From contig DATNPH010000024.1 of the NCBI GenBank assembly GCA_036703315.1, positions 1-18,407 on the forward strand: a stretch of DNA of 18,407 nt, written 5' to 3'. This document shows positions 1 to 7,990 of this stretch, one piece after another. The position numbers and the translations under genes are program-made. The first letter of the stretch is position 1. Each line of letters starts with the position of its first letter. This stretch comes from DATNPH01 sp036703315. Lineage in GTDB: Bacteria > Cyanobacteriota > Cyanobacteriia > Cyanobacteriales > Coleofasciculaceae. The notes under the pieces are model-generated. The model searched no databases and was not told where the DNA came from. It worked only from the letters and a program-made list of their open reading frames with translations.

Positions 1-25
1 TGAATTCTTCGCAGATTCCCAGTAC

Positions 26-679
26 CTACTCCCCCGGTGCTGACGGTTGATCTTCAACAGATGACTGCTTCACTTTACGAGACTCTAACCAACCGGGAAC
101 AACGAACCAAGCAATTACCAGGAGCAGGGCAACGATCGCAAATCGAGCCATCCAAGAGATTAATTGTTCTAGTGGTACAAGGCGTCCCAGGAAGAATGAT
201 AAAGTCACCATCACTGATGCCCAAACAGTAGCACCAGCTGCGTTAAATAACATAAATTGCGGGAAGGGCATTTCAGCAATTCCCGCCATCGGACTCGCTA
301 AGATCCGCAGTAGTGCCACAAATCGCCCAAAAAATACGGCTCTACCAGCGTTTTCACTAAATTCCCCTTTGGCTTGTGTCAGTTGCTGTTCACTGACGCG
401 AAAGAAACTCCCAGCCTTCAGCAACAAAGACCAACCGCCTAACCTACCAATCCAGTAGCCAATTGTGCCGCCTAGGATGGCACCAGCACTTGCCGTACTC
501 AGCACTAGCCAATAATTTAGTTCACCGCTACCTGCCAGGAAGCCACCCACTATGGTAATCGTTTCTCCCGGTAAGGGAATTCCTAAGCTTTCAAAGGCAA
601 TTCCTAGAAAAACTGCCCAGTAGCCATATTGCTTTGCAATTTCCTGGATCGTCTCCAGTGATAGAAACTCAAAAGACAT
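26..679 (-). CDS. DedA family integral membrane protein
   Basis: A 217-residue inner-membrane protein of the DedA/SNARE-associated family. Family members are linked to envelope homeostasis, and some act as lipid-carrier flippases or scramblases; the substrate here is unknown. Visible family marks are Glu30 in the first hydrophobic segment, PGE at 37-39 before a glycine-rich re-entrant stretch, and the signature around 117-132 with Arg119, Arg125 and Pro130 (FGRFVALLRILASP). Hydrophobic segments lie at about 20-50, 55-78, 140-165 and 178-196, and the tail is hydrophilic. Length is typical for the family. It is transcribed on the minus strand downstream of ycf34 with a gap of about 100 bp, so shared transcription is possible but not shown. 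Family is confident; the specific function is not. Confidence 0.93.
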   Translation of the reverse strand: MSFEFLSLETIQEIAKQYGYWAVFLGIAFESLGIPLPGETITIVGGFLAGSGELNYWLVLSTASAGAILGGTIGYWIGRLGGWSLLLKAGSFFRVSEQQLTQAKGEFSENAGRAVFFGRFVALLRILASPMAGIAEMPFPQFMLFNAAGATVWASVMVTLSFFLGRLVPLEQLISWMARFAIVALLLVIAWFVVPGWLESRKVKQSSVEDQPSAPGE

Positions 680-783
680 CCAGCTCAGCCTTTACAAAAA
701 TTTATCGCTTTTTTCATCTTGCCGCGATCGCAGGAAATGTGTCAACGAAGTTGCTTTGAACCGTCACCTTTTCAGGTAAGGCT

Positions 784-1032
784 TCAGGTGGGTACCAACT
801 CACCTGGACGCAGCTTCGCCCACTTGCCAGTTTCCCTCTTAAAGCTGAGGCACCCTACAACATCCCATTCCATCTCCACATAATCTTGATGGGGACGGAT
901 ATTGACATTAATTGTCGGTTCAGTCGCCTCAAAATCAGGGGTTTCTGTTAAATGAGGCACCTCGTGCTGGGTTTCTACAGCATGATATGTAGTGCAGCGG
1001 TCTACGTAGTGGCAGTTAACGCAAATACACAT
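784..1032 (-). CDS. ycf34: Ycf34 family Fe-S protein
   Basis: An 82-residue protein matching Ycf34, a family of cyanobacteria and algal plastids. The N-terminus MCICVNCHYVDRC gives Cys2, Cys4, Cys7 and Cys13, and a further cysteine is at 61 (VVGCLSF). In Synechocystis, Ycf34 has been reported to bind an Fe-S cluster through conserved cysteines and to affect photosynthetic electron transport; that role is carried over here by family, not seen directly. The start is secure because the conserved cysteines begin at residue 2. It is divergent from cca, with about 100 bp between the two starts that must hold both promoters. Confidence 0.93.
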   Translation of the reverse strand: MCICVNCHYVDRCTTYHAVETQHEVPHLTETPDFEATEPTINVNIRPHQDYVEMEWDVVGCLSFKRETGKWAKLRPGELVPT

Positions 1033-1135
1033 TGCCCAAACTCCAAATCCTTTTTGTTAGCCTAGCTCAGGCAAGGCATTTGTTCACCAGCTTTTGGGTT
1101 GATTTTTATGTAGTCTGTTAAACGATGAAATTCTG

Positions 1136-2395
1136 ATGAACTGGCAAAACTTAGATATCGCTTCCTCTGCCCTTTCTCCCCAAACCTGGCCTTTTAGTCA
1201 GGAATGGCTACCCCCACAAGCTTGTTTAGTGGGCGGTGCGGTTCGGGATGCCTTGCTATTAAGACGTGCCGAGTATTTAGATTTAGACTTTGTTTTACCG
1301 ACTAACGCCGTGCAGACAGCGCGAAAGCTTGCTGAATACTACAAAGCTGGGTTTGTCGTGCTGGATGCCGATCGCCAGATTGCTAGAGTTGTATTTGACC
1401 AGGCAACAGTTGACCTGGCTCAACAAGAAGGGAACAACCTGGAAACGGACTTGTATCGACGAGATTTTACAGTGAATGCGATCGCCTACAATCCCCACAC
1501 TGGCGAATTCATTGACCCGCTTCAAGGTATCGTAGATTGCCGTGCAGGCATCATCCGTATGGTGTCACGTTCAAATCTGCAAGATGACCCCTTACGATTA
1601 CTACGAGCTTACCGACAAGCTGCCCAGTTGGGTTTTAGGATTGAACCAGCAACCCAGTCAGCGATTCGTGAGTTGGCACCCTTACTCAGGCAGGTAGCAG
1701 CAGAACGAGTTCAGGTAGAGTTGGGCTATCTTCTCAAGTCACCTCAAGGTACACCCTGGTTGAAAGTGGCTTGGGAAGATAATCTGCTACAAGTCTGGTT
1801 TCCCGATGCGACGGCTCAAGGCTTAGCGCAAGTGGCAGCAATTGACTACTCAGCTGTCGTGCTAGAAGAAACTTGGTCTGAACTTGGGGTAGAACTTCGA
1901 GCATCGGTTGGCGGCAAGTCAGCTTCATTGCTGAGTCTTGCGAAGCTAGCAAGTTTAGTACCAGTGGTACCAGAAGCTGCTGAAGAACAGTTGTTGAGTC
2001 TAAAGTACTCTCGTGCTGAAATTCGGGCTGTGGTAACAGCACTTAAATACCTACCGCAGTTGTTGTCTTATATAACCTCCCAAATGCCACTACGGCAGCA
2101 GTATTTTTTCTTTCAAGATGTTGGGACTGTTTTCCCAGCTTTAGCAGTTCTGGCAGTGGCAGAGGGAATGTCTGTGGATAAAATCGCCTCTGTGGTCGAG
2201 CGCTATCTTAGCGCTGACGATCAAGTGGCTCACCCGACTCAGTTAGTAAGTGGCAAAGACTTGATGCGATCGCTCAATATCTCAGCTGGACCACAAGTTG
2301 GTAAACTCCTGTGTGAGATTGGGGTAGCACGCGCTGAAGGCAGAATCTCTACACCCAAAGAAGCTCTGGAATTAGCCGCCCAACTCCTTAACTAG
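1136..2395 (+). CDS. cca: CCA tRNA nucleotidyltransferase (class II)
   Basis: A 419-residue enzyme that adds or repairs the 3' CCA end of tRNAs using CTP and ATP. The class II nucleotidyltransferase head is clear: LVGGAVRD at 31-38, the two metal-binding aspartates in DLD at 49-51, and RRDFTVNAIAY at 108-118. It is followed by DDPLRLLRAYRQAAQLGF and RQVAAERVQVEL, which correspond to the RNA-binding neck region. Some bacteria split the work between separate CC-adding and A-adding enzymes; sequence inspection alone cannot tell which activity this one has. The chosen ATG overlaps the stop of a three-codon frame starting at 1125 (ATG AAA TTC TGA), giving a TGATG junction that could allow re-initiation, though this may be chance. 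It is convergent with the large CHAT gene, with about 60 bp between the stops. Confidence 0.93.
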   Translation: MNWQNLDIASSALSPQTWPFSQEWLPPQACLVGGAVRDALLLRRAEYLDLDFVLPTNAVQTARKLAEYYKAGFVVLDADRQIARVVFDQATVDLAQQEGNNLETDLYRRDFTVNAIAYNPHTGEFIDPLQGIVDCRAGIIRMVSRSNLQDDPLRLLRAYRQAAQLGFRIEPATQSAIRELAPLLRQVAAERVQVELGYLLKSPQGTPWLKVAWEDNLLQVWFPDATAQGLAQVAAIDYSAVVLEETWSELGVELRASVGGKSASLLSLAKLASLVPVVPEAAEEQLLSLKYSRAEIRAVVTALKYLPQLLSYITSQMPLRQQYFFFQDVGTVFPALAVLAVAEGMSVDKIASVVERYLSADDQVAHPTQLVSGKDLMRSLNISAGPQVGKLLCEIGVARAEGRISTPKEALELAAQLLN

Positions 2396-2456
2396 TTTTT
2401 GAATTCAAAAGTCCAAATGAAGGACGTAAATAAGCCTATAATCAACCGCTTACTGA

Positions 2457-5400
2457 CTACCAGGGGTTGCCGATTATTGTGAACGCACTCCAGTAATAAG
2501 GATGAGTGAGGTCTGTGTCTCCAAGCTGAACTAGATTTGGAGGTAAAGGAAAACTGTTACGACTTGTTACTAACTTATCCCCTTGCAATCGCACCTCACC
2601 CCTGAGCATTGCTAGCTGCGCTTGTCGTAGAGCCTCGGCTTTGATGGGAGCTTGTTTCAATTGCTCGTAAAATTCTGTCATTAACGCCAGTGTCCCTTCA
2701 TCGTTGACAGACCACAAACTACCCAGGGCTGACTTCACCCCAGCTTGTACCGCCAACCCTGCAAATCCCAACTCTGCATCCTGGTCGCCTAGTGCAGTAC
2801 GACAGGCACTCAAAACCAACAGTTCCACTGGCGGTTTATTCAAGCCCAGCTCAGGCAACTGGTCAAGTCGCAGTTTAGTGTCCCACAACTGGATGTAAGA
2901 GTTACTAGGCTTACCCGAATTAAAGTGAGCATGAGTGGCTAAATGAATAATGTCATATGGATCTCTAGAGCGGGCTTGTTTAAGATTTTTCAAAGTAAAG
3001 CTGTTGTTAAGGAAGGACTTACCTGACCACAACTGACCTGTGATTAAAGATAATTCTACGGGCACCGATGGTAATGGTTTTTGCTCCGTAAATTGTGCCG
3101 CTCCCATGGCTAAAACAGAGGTTTCCCTTAAATCCTTGTAGCGAGTATTGGTAAGAGTCAGACTGGGCATTAAGCCAACGCTGTATTTTTCCACGATGAA
3201 CCCCTTGCCATCATGCAGCGTAGCTAAAGGGATAGAGCGTAAACCACCGTCCATGATAAACACGAGATTGTCAATCTGTTGTGCTTGTAAATCCGGCTCG
3301 ACAGGAGCAACTAGCCAGCGATACAGTTGCTGAGCCGAGTCCAGGTAGCCGTTTCGATTTCGGCGCTCGGTGACGGTACTACGGAATGCCCTCGCTACCT
3401 GGAGGACTTGCTCATGCTTTGCCTCCGTCACCTGCCGTCGAATCGTTTTTCCTTGGCTAGTGACTAGCACCAATTCTAGGTGGTCATTGTCATGATTCAG
3501 GCGATCGGGTTGTGTGAGCACTGGCGATTGACTGTCAGCTGTTAGTGAAGAGGCAGTTGTCGATGTAAAGACAGCATAAATCAGAGCGGGTTTAGTGCCA
3601 GTAGCTCGTTCAATGTTGCGGAGAGTTGCCTTGGCTTGTTCCAAACTAGCGATAGGGGTATCCTTAAGTCCCAAATAGTTCTTAAACGCAGCCGTGAAGG
3701 TTTCCTCCAGTTGCCCAACGGTGGTGTCAATCTCTAAGGGAGGGATGTTGTTTGTAACGGTCAATGCAGAGGGGGATTCTGGTAGTTTGGTGAGATCGAC
3801 AGGATTGATAGGTAGTTTAGTGAGATTAGTAGGTGGATCAGTCGGTTTAGTGGGCGGATCAGTCGGTTTAGTGGGTGGATCGGTAGGTTTCGTGGGTGGA
3901 TCGGTAGGTTTCGTGGGTGGATCGGTAGGTTTCGTGGGTGGGTCGGTAGGTTTCGTGGGTGGGTCGGTAGGTTTCGTGGGTGGATCAGTTGGATTGTTGG
4001 GTCGGTCAACGCTAATAATCTGAATGTTGCCCTTTGTGTCGGTGAAGGAAAAGGACTGGAAAGGTTGAATTGTGAAATTGCCGTTAGTGATAGCACCAGC
4101 TGTGCCGTTAGTGATGGCATTACCGACATCAAAAGGAATCAATCCGCTGCCTCCGTGCTGGATAGTAATGCTTCCTCCAGCATTACTGCCAGCACTGGAG
4201 ATACTCGTTAGAACGTTGTTGCGGTCTATAAAAGTGTCTGTCGCTCGGAAGAATCCCTCGGTGCTGATGTTAACATTACCGCCGAAGATTCCTCCTTGGG
4301 CGTTAATCCAAGGCACTTGGATGTCACCTAGTGAGTTAAGGGTGACATTGCCACCCTGGTTTAAAGCTCCACTGGAGTTGATTTGTCCAAGTAAGATCTG
4401 GGTGCTAGCGTCAACTTGGATTTCCCCACCATTGGTTGCTCCTGATGAGTTGAGTTGGCGGGTAGTAATCCCTCCTGTATTGCTTCTGAGGATGATAGCG
4501 CCGCCATTGCTGGTAGAGCTAGAGTTGATTTCCCTAGCAGTAATGTTATTGGCAGCATTGAGAGCGATCGCTCCTCCAATACCAGTTGAAGCGCTTGTGT
4601 TGATGTCTCCCCCGTTGAGGGTAATGTTACCAGTGGTAGTATTGAGGGCAATGTCACCACCATTGCCGCTATTGCCAAAGATAGATTGAGAGCGGGAGTC
4701 TATACCGAAAGTTCCGCTGATGCTGATATTACCGCCTGCATTGAGGTTTACTGCTCCGGCATTACTAGAATTGCCAAAACTTGGACCCGCTTCAGAGCGG
4801 GTAACTATTCCCTCTTGAGCGGTTGTAACGATAATGCTGCCATTGGGGGCAGTAATAGTTAGATTCCCACCCCTGCCAGCATTGCCATTAGCCGTATTAG
4901 CGATCGCGCCAAGGAAGAGCAAGCCTGTAGTGATGTTGCCGTTCCTTGTAGTGAGGGTAATATCCCCAGCGTTACCAGTACTGCCGTCACCATTTATTTG
5001 AGAGCGAGTATCTATAAAACCGACGGCAATGCCATTACCCGCCGTGAGAGTAACAGCCCCAGCATCTCCAGCCGAAAAACCAGCGCTAGCTCGTCCTGCT
5101 TCAGATTGGGCTTCTATTACACCTGTGATATTGATTCTCCCAGAGGCAGATACTGTAATATTACCGCCAGCACCAGGTTGAGCAGAGCGAGGTTCAGAGG
5201 AAGACCTAAGATTAACGGCGCTGACGTTGCCATTGGTGGCAGTGATATTAATGATGCCGCCAGCGATGCCGCCGCCATCAATCGTTGACGTGTTAATTTC
5301 TCCAGCCGTTACACTTGCTCCTGAAATCGTGACAGCTCTCCCGCTCGCATTAAGCGATTGCGTTGTGTCCATCAAAAAAGACCCAACGTTGTTCCCATCG

Positions 5401-6935
5401 GCGTCTGCTCTAAACGTTATCGATCCGCCAAAAGGTACAAAGTTCAGTGATACTCCAGGAGCGATGGTTAGATCATTGGTCGCCTCTAGCAAGACATTAC
5501 CCTGAAGCGCTTGGAGTGTCACTCCAGAAATCGTGAAGGTTGCACCGGGGCTATCAGTAGAGAGAATCGTGCCGTCCAAAAGCTCAGTATCGTTTGTGCC
5601 ACCAGCAGCCACAATAATGATGTTTTCTGGATCTAGCAGCAACGTCCCCAAACTACCGTTAGAGAAGCTTGTGTCAACATGACCTCGGAAAATCAGGTCT
5701 TGTTTACTCGATACTTCTACAAAACCGCCATTGCCAAAATTTAAACCTCCACGGGTGGTGATGTTGCCATAAAACCCCAACACTTTATCTGCCCAGAGGA
5801 TGACCCGACCGCCATTTCCGTTAAGCAGTGCATTGGCATTAATCGCCGTATCGCGACTGACAAATGTGCGTGAGGCATTTGGCACTGGTCCTTTCCCTTG
5901 GAAATTTCCGCCAATCCGCACAAGACCACCACCATTGATTCCGGAAGCGTTAATGTAAGCACTGAACAGACCGACGCGATCGCCAAAAATATTTACAGTA
6001 CCGCCTGTTTGCGCTAGAGGAGAACCTTGCGACCCTACATTGGAGACATCGAGAGTACCCAATGCGATCGCTGTCCCTGTCTGCGTAGGGATTAGAATCC
6101 CAGAGGCTGTTTGCACGGTGTTATCGGCATTGACCGTTAAGCCCGTCTCAATATGGTTACCTGTGAGCAATTCGGGCAACATCAGCGGAGTGATTGGCAA
6201 CGAATTCCCCTGCCCATCTGTAGAGGGTGCTATCTCCAAACTCAGAACTCGCCCAGCTTCCTTGACGCGCACTAAACTCGTTCCGGGCACTGCCATCACC
6301 GTGATATTGCCTCCTGGGGCTTGCACCGTACCAGTGTTGATTGCTGTCCCTCCTATAAGAAAGACATTCTGCCCTGGTCCAACTGTCAAATTACCCGCAT
6401 TAATAATCGCTCCAGCTTGAGTACCATCAAAACGAAAGGCATTGGGAGTTCCAACTAGGCTGCGGTAATCATTGATGCCAAATGCCTTAAACCACCCCCC
6501 ATCAAAGCCTATGCCAGTGGCAGTAGTAGCGGTGAAGGAAGCCGGAACATTTAACGTAGCTTCAGAACCAAAGACAATCCCGGCTGGATTCATTAAAAAT
6601 AAGTTGGAGTTCCCCCCACTGACTTGAATTAGACCATTAATCAGGGACGGGTCACCGCCCTTCACACGCCCTAGGATATTGCGAATAGCGGGATTTGACA
6701 CAAAATTAGCAATCTGACCGGAATCGAGTCCCAATCGCTCAAAACTGTGAAAGAGATTCGCCCCATTCTCAGAAAGAGTGCCACCGTGAATATCAAAACG
6801 GTTCCCATCGGGAGTAACCAATGTGCCTGTGCCATCGTTCGCTGGGGTGATGGGTTGAGCGACTACAGGCGAAGCAGCACAAAACCAAGCTATTCCAAAC
6901 AGAATTGCCCTTGTTGGGGAAACAATGAAAAACAT
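2457..6935 (-). CDS. Exported filamentous haemagglutinin-type protein with C-terminal CHAT protease
   Basis: A 1492-residue modular protein. Residues 1-26 form a signal peptide with likely cleavage after VVA26. Residues about 28-145 match the haemagglutinin/TPS activation domain that directs two-partner secretion (FHSFERLGLDSGQIANF, then NPAGIVFG). From about 150 to 960 there are Gly/Asn-rich, beta-helix-like repeats (GGNITV, GNI and similar). Residues 982-1037 are eight copies of PTDPPTK (the last ends in N). About 1060-1492 is a CHAT domain of the caspase/separase clan: DNLVFIMDGGLRSIPLATLH near 1220, IHLATHAHF with catalytic His1335, and LVLSACRTALG with catalytic Cys1378. Both catalytic residues are present, so proteolytic activity is plausible. 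No TpsB/FhaC-like outer-membrane partner is in the window. No clear Shine-Dalgarno sequence precedes the ATG. The architecture is confident; surface display, target and role are inference. FHA-CHAT fusions are known in cyanobacterial genomes but poorly characterised. Confidence 0.93.
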   Translation of the reverse strand: MFFIVSPTRAILFGIAWFCAASPVVAQPITPANDGTGTLVTPDGNRFDIHGGTLSENGANLFHSFERLGLDSGQIANFVSNPAIRNILGRVKGGDPSLINGLIQVSGGNSNLFLMNPAGIVFGSEATLNVPASFTATTATGIGFDGGWFKAFGINDYRSLVGTPNAFRFDGTQAGAIINAGNLTVGPGQNVFLIGGTAINTGTVQAPGGNITVMAVPGTSLVRVKEAGRVLSLEIAPSTDGQGNSLPITPLMLPELLTGNHIETGLTVNADNTVQTASGILIPTQTGTAIALGTLDVSNVGSQGSPLAQTGGTVNIFGDRVGLFSAYINASGINGGGLVRIGGNFQGKGPVPNASRTFVSRDTAINANALLNGNGGRVILWADKVLGFYGNITTRGGLNFGNGGFVEVSSKQDLIFRGHVDTSFSNGSLGTLLLDPENIIIVAAGGTNDTELLDGTILSTDSPGATFTISGVTLQALQGNVLLEATNDLTIAPGVSLNFVPFGGSITFRADADGNNVGSFLMDTTQSLNASGRAVTISGASVTAGEINTSTIDGGGIAGGIINITATNGNVSAVNLRSSSEPRSAQPGAGGNITVSASGRINITGVIEAQSEAGRASAGFSAGDAGAVTLTAGNGIAVGFIDTRSQINGDGSTGNAGDITLTTRNGNITTGLLFLGAIANTANGNAGRGGNLTITAPNGSIIVTTAQEGIVTRSEAGPSFGNSSNAGAVNLNAGGNISISGTFGIDSRSQSIFGNSGNGGDIALNTTTGNITLNGGDINTSASTGIGGAIALNAANNITAREINSSSTSNGGAIILRSNTGGITTRQLNSSGATNGGEIQVDASTQILLGQINSSGALNQGGNVTLNSLGDIQVPWINAQGGIFGGNVNISTEGFFRATDTFIDRNNVLTSISSAGSNAGGSITIQHGGSGLIPFDVGNAITNGTAGAITNGNFTIQPFQSFSFTDTKGNIQIISVDRPNNPTDPPTKPTDPPTKPTDPPTKPTDPPTKPTDPPTKPTDPPTKPTDPPTKPTDPPTNLTKLPINPVDLTKLPESPSALTVTNNIPPLEIDTTVGQLEETFTAAFKNYLGLKDTPIASLEQAKATLRNIERATGTKPALIYAVFTSTTASSLTADSQSPVLTQPDRLNHDNDHLELVLVTSQGKTIRRQVTEAKHEQVLQVARAFRSTVTERRNRNGYLDSAQQLYRWLVAPVEPDLQAQQIDNLVFIMDGGLRSIPLATLHDGKGFIVEKYSVGLMPSLTLTNTRYKDLRETSVLAMGAAQFTEQKPLPSVPVELSLITGQLWSGKSFLNNSFTLKNLKQARSRDPYDIIHLATHAHFNSGKPSNSYIQLWDTKLRLDQLPELGLNKPPVELLVLSACRTALGDQDAELGFAGLAVQAGVKSALGSLWSVNDEGTLALMTEFYEQLKQAPIKAEALRQAQLAMLRGEVRLQGDKLVTSRNSFPLPPNLVQLGDTDLTHPYYWSAFTIIGNPW
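3825..3992 (-). repeat. 21-bp tandem repeat, 8 units, encoding PTDPPTK hinge
   Basis: Eight contiguous 21-bp units lie inside the CHAT gene. On the plus strand the common form is TTTCGTGGGTGGATCGGTAGG. Central units are identical or differ at one position (GGATCG against GGGTCG), while the outer units diverge more (TTTAGTGGGCGGATCAGTC, ATTAGTAGGTGGATCAGTC). This is the usual pattern of a minisatellite being homogenised in its middle. Each unit keeps the frame, so copy-number change would only lengthen or shorten the linker between the beta-helix and the protease. Confidence 0.97.
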
Positions 6936-7382
6936 ACTGACATAGCACCGCTAAAGAAATTTCATCGAAGAAGACACGGGAATGGAGAAATGCAAAGAAG
7001 TGGAGCTATGACAGCATCTCAAACCCTATGTCTGATTGAAACGACCAAAGGTTTGAGACTACAACCGAATTTTGCAGAAGTCGCCTTCTATTCAAGAGAA
7101 GTCTAAATCCTCTTCTGAACAGAGTTCCCGTGTCACCGCATCTTTGCGTCCTTTAATAGTAGATAATCCCTGTAGAACTGCACTTTATTTGAAAGCTTTT
7201 CTTTAGAGAACCTACCTATACCAAAAAGCAGAAAAATATTAGAAAACTTATACAAAATTGATGTAGACACGTCAGCTAGACCAACTTGGCAAATTTAGCC
7301 CGAAGTAAGGTTGTAGTGGGCAATAAAATCGATCCAGAAGCATTTTCAGAGCAAAGTTGAATGGGCGGCGGTTTTCCTTTAG
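6936..7382. other. Gene-free stretch upstream of the CHAT gene
   Basis: About 450 bp without a convincing gene. It lies between the start of the CHAT gene and the 3' end of the GrpB-family gene, both on the minus strand, so it should hold the CHAT promoter and 5' leader. The part around 7180-7260 is AT-rich and contains TATA-like words on the minus strand, but no -35/-10 pair stands out enough to call. A 10-bp inverted repeat (GACACGGGAA at 6973-6982, TTCCCGTGTC at 7125-7134) is present. No tRNA or known riboswitch motif was recognised. Confidence 0.6.
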
Positions 7383-7895
7383 TTAACCCTGCTGCCATGC
7401 CCTTGCCTGGACGAGTAATTGCTCAATTAAAGGTGTCTTACTATCGGTATAGCGTTGTCGATCGCATCGGAATTGAATGGCTAAGTCACGCTTCAATGCT
7501 TCGTATTGCTGAGCCGCATCTGGGTGCGCCCTCAGAAAGTCACGAAAGAGGATATGTCTTTCCCAGAACTCAGCACCCAACTTCGCTACGTGGATGTGGT
7601 GGGTACTAGGCATACCTTTGCCAAAGAAGTGCCGCCCTGGAATACCTGCCTCACCCCGATGGACAGAGCCAAGTTTTTCGAGAGCTTCAATCTGGGCAAG
7701 GCTTGGTGGTATCTGTTTCAAACCTACAGCAATGTCAATAATTGGTTTGGCGGCTAGCCCTGGCACAGAGGTACTACCAACATGCTGAATATCCATGACG
7801 GCATTGTCGAGGGCATTGAGAATCTGGATTTTCTCCTGCTCAAACTCCATGGGCCAATTGGCGTCGTAATCAACCACCAAAACTGGATTTTCCAC
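7383..7895 (-). CDS. GrpB/UPF0157 family protein (nucleotidyltransferase-like fold)
   Basis: A 170-residue protein of the GrpB (UPF0157) family, whose members have a nucleotidyltransferase-like fold and sometimes occur fused to dephospho-CoA kinase; the biochemical activity is not established. Family marks are VVDYDANWPMEFEQEK at the N-terminus, HVGSTSVPGLAAKPIIDIAV at 38-57 (the GSTS and acidic segment resemble the nucleotidyltransferase active site) and a C-terminal FRDFLRAHPDAAQQYEALK helix. The length is normal. It lies on the same strand as the upstream FAD oxidoreductase with a gap of about 95 bp, so the two may or may not share a transcript. Confidence 0.92.
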   Translation of the reverse strand: MENPVLVVDYDANWPMEFEQEKIQILNALDNAVMDIQHVGSTSVPGLAAKPIIDIAVGLKQIPPSLAQIEALEKLGSVHRGEAGIPGRHFFGKGMPSTHHIHVAKLGAEFWERHILFRDFLRAHPDAAQQYEALKRDLAIQFRCDRQRYTDSKTPLIEQLLVQARAWQQG

Positions 7896-7990
7896 GGTGT
7901 GTCAGTTCTCAACGAATCGCTGTAGAGGGACAAAGGATTTCCAACGAATAAATTATCTAATCTTGTAGAGCAGGAGTTGAACTGTTCTAG

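Noticed and set aside
3825..3992. CRISPR-like array
   Set aside because: The 21-bp units are contiguous, without spacers, and are in frame within a protein gene.
3694..4023. Plus-strand frame encoding GGSVGFV repeats
   Set aside because: Simply the reverse of the PTDPPTK minisatellite; it has no independent support such as a ribosome site or homology.
4072..4689. Long plus-strand open frame (205 codons) opposite the CHAT gene
   Set aside because: It is the antisense of the Gly/Asn/Thr-rich repeat region, whose codon bias removes stops on the other strand; the translation is Pro/Leu/Val-rich with no family likeness.
6747..7106. Plus-strand frame running from the CHAT 5' end into the gene-free stretch
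   Set aside because: It overlaps the CHAT signal peptide and TPS domain antisense, the translation looks random, and no ribosome site is present.
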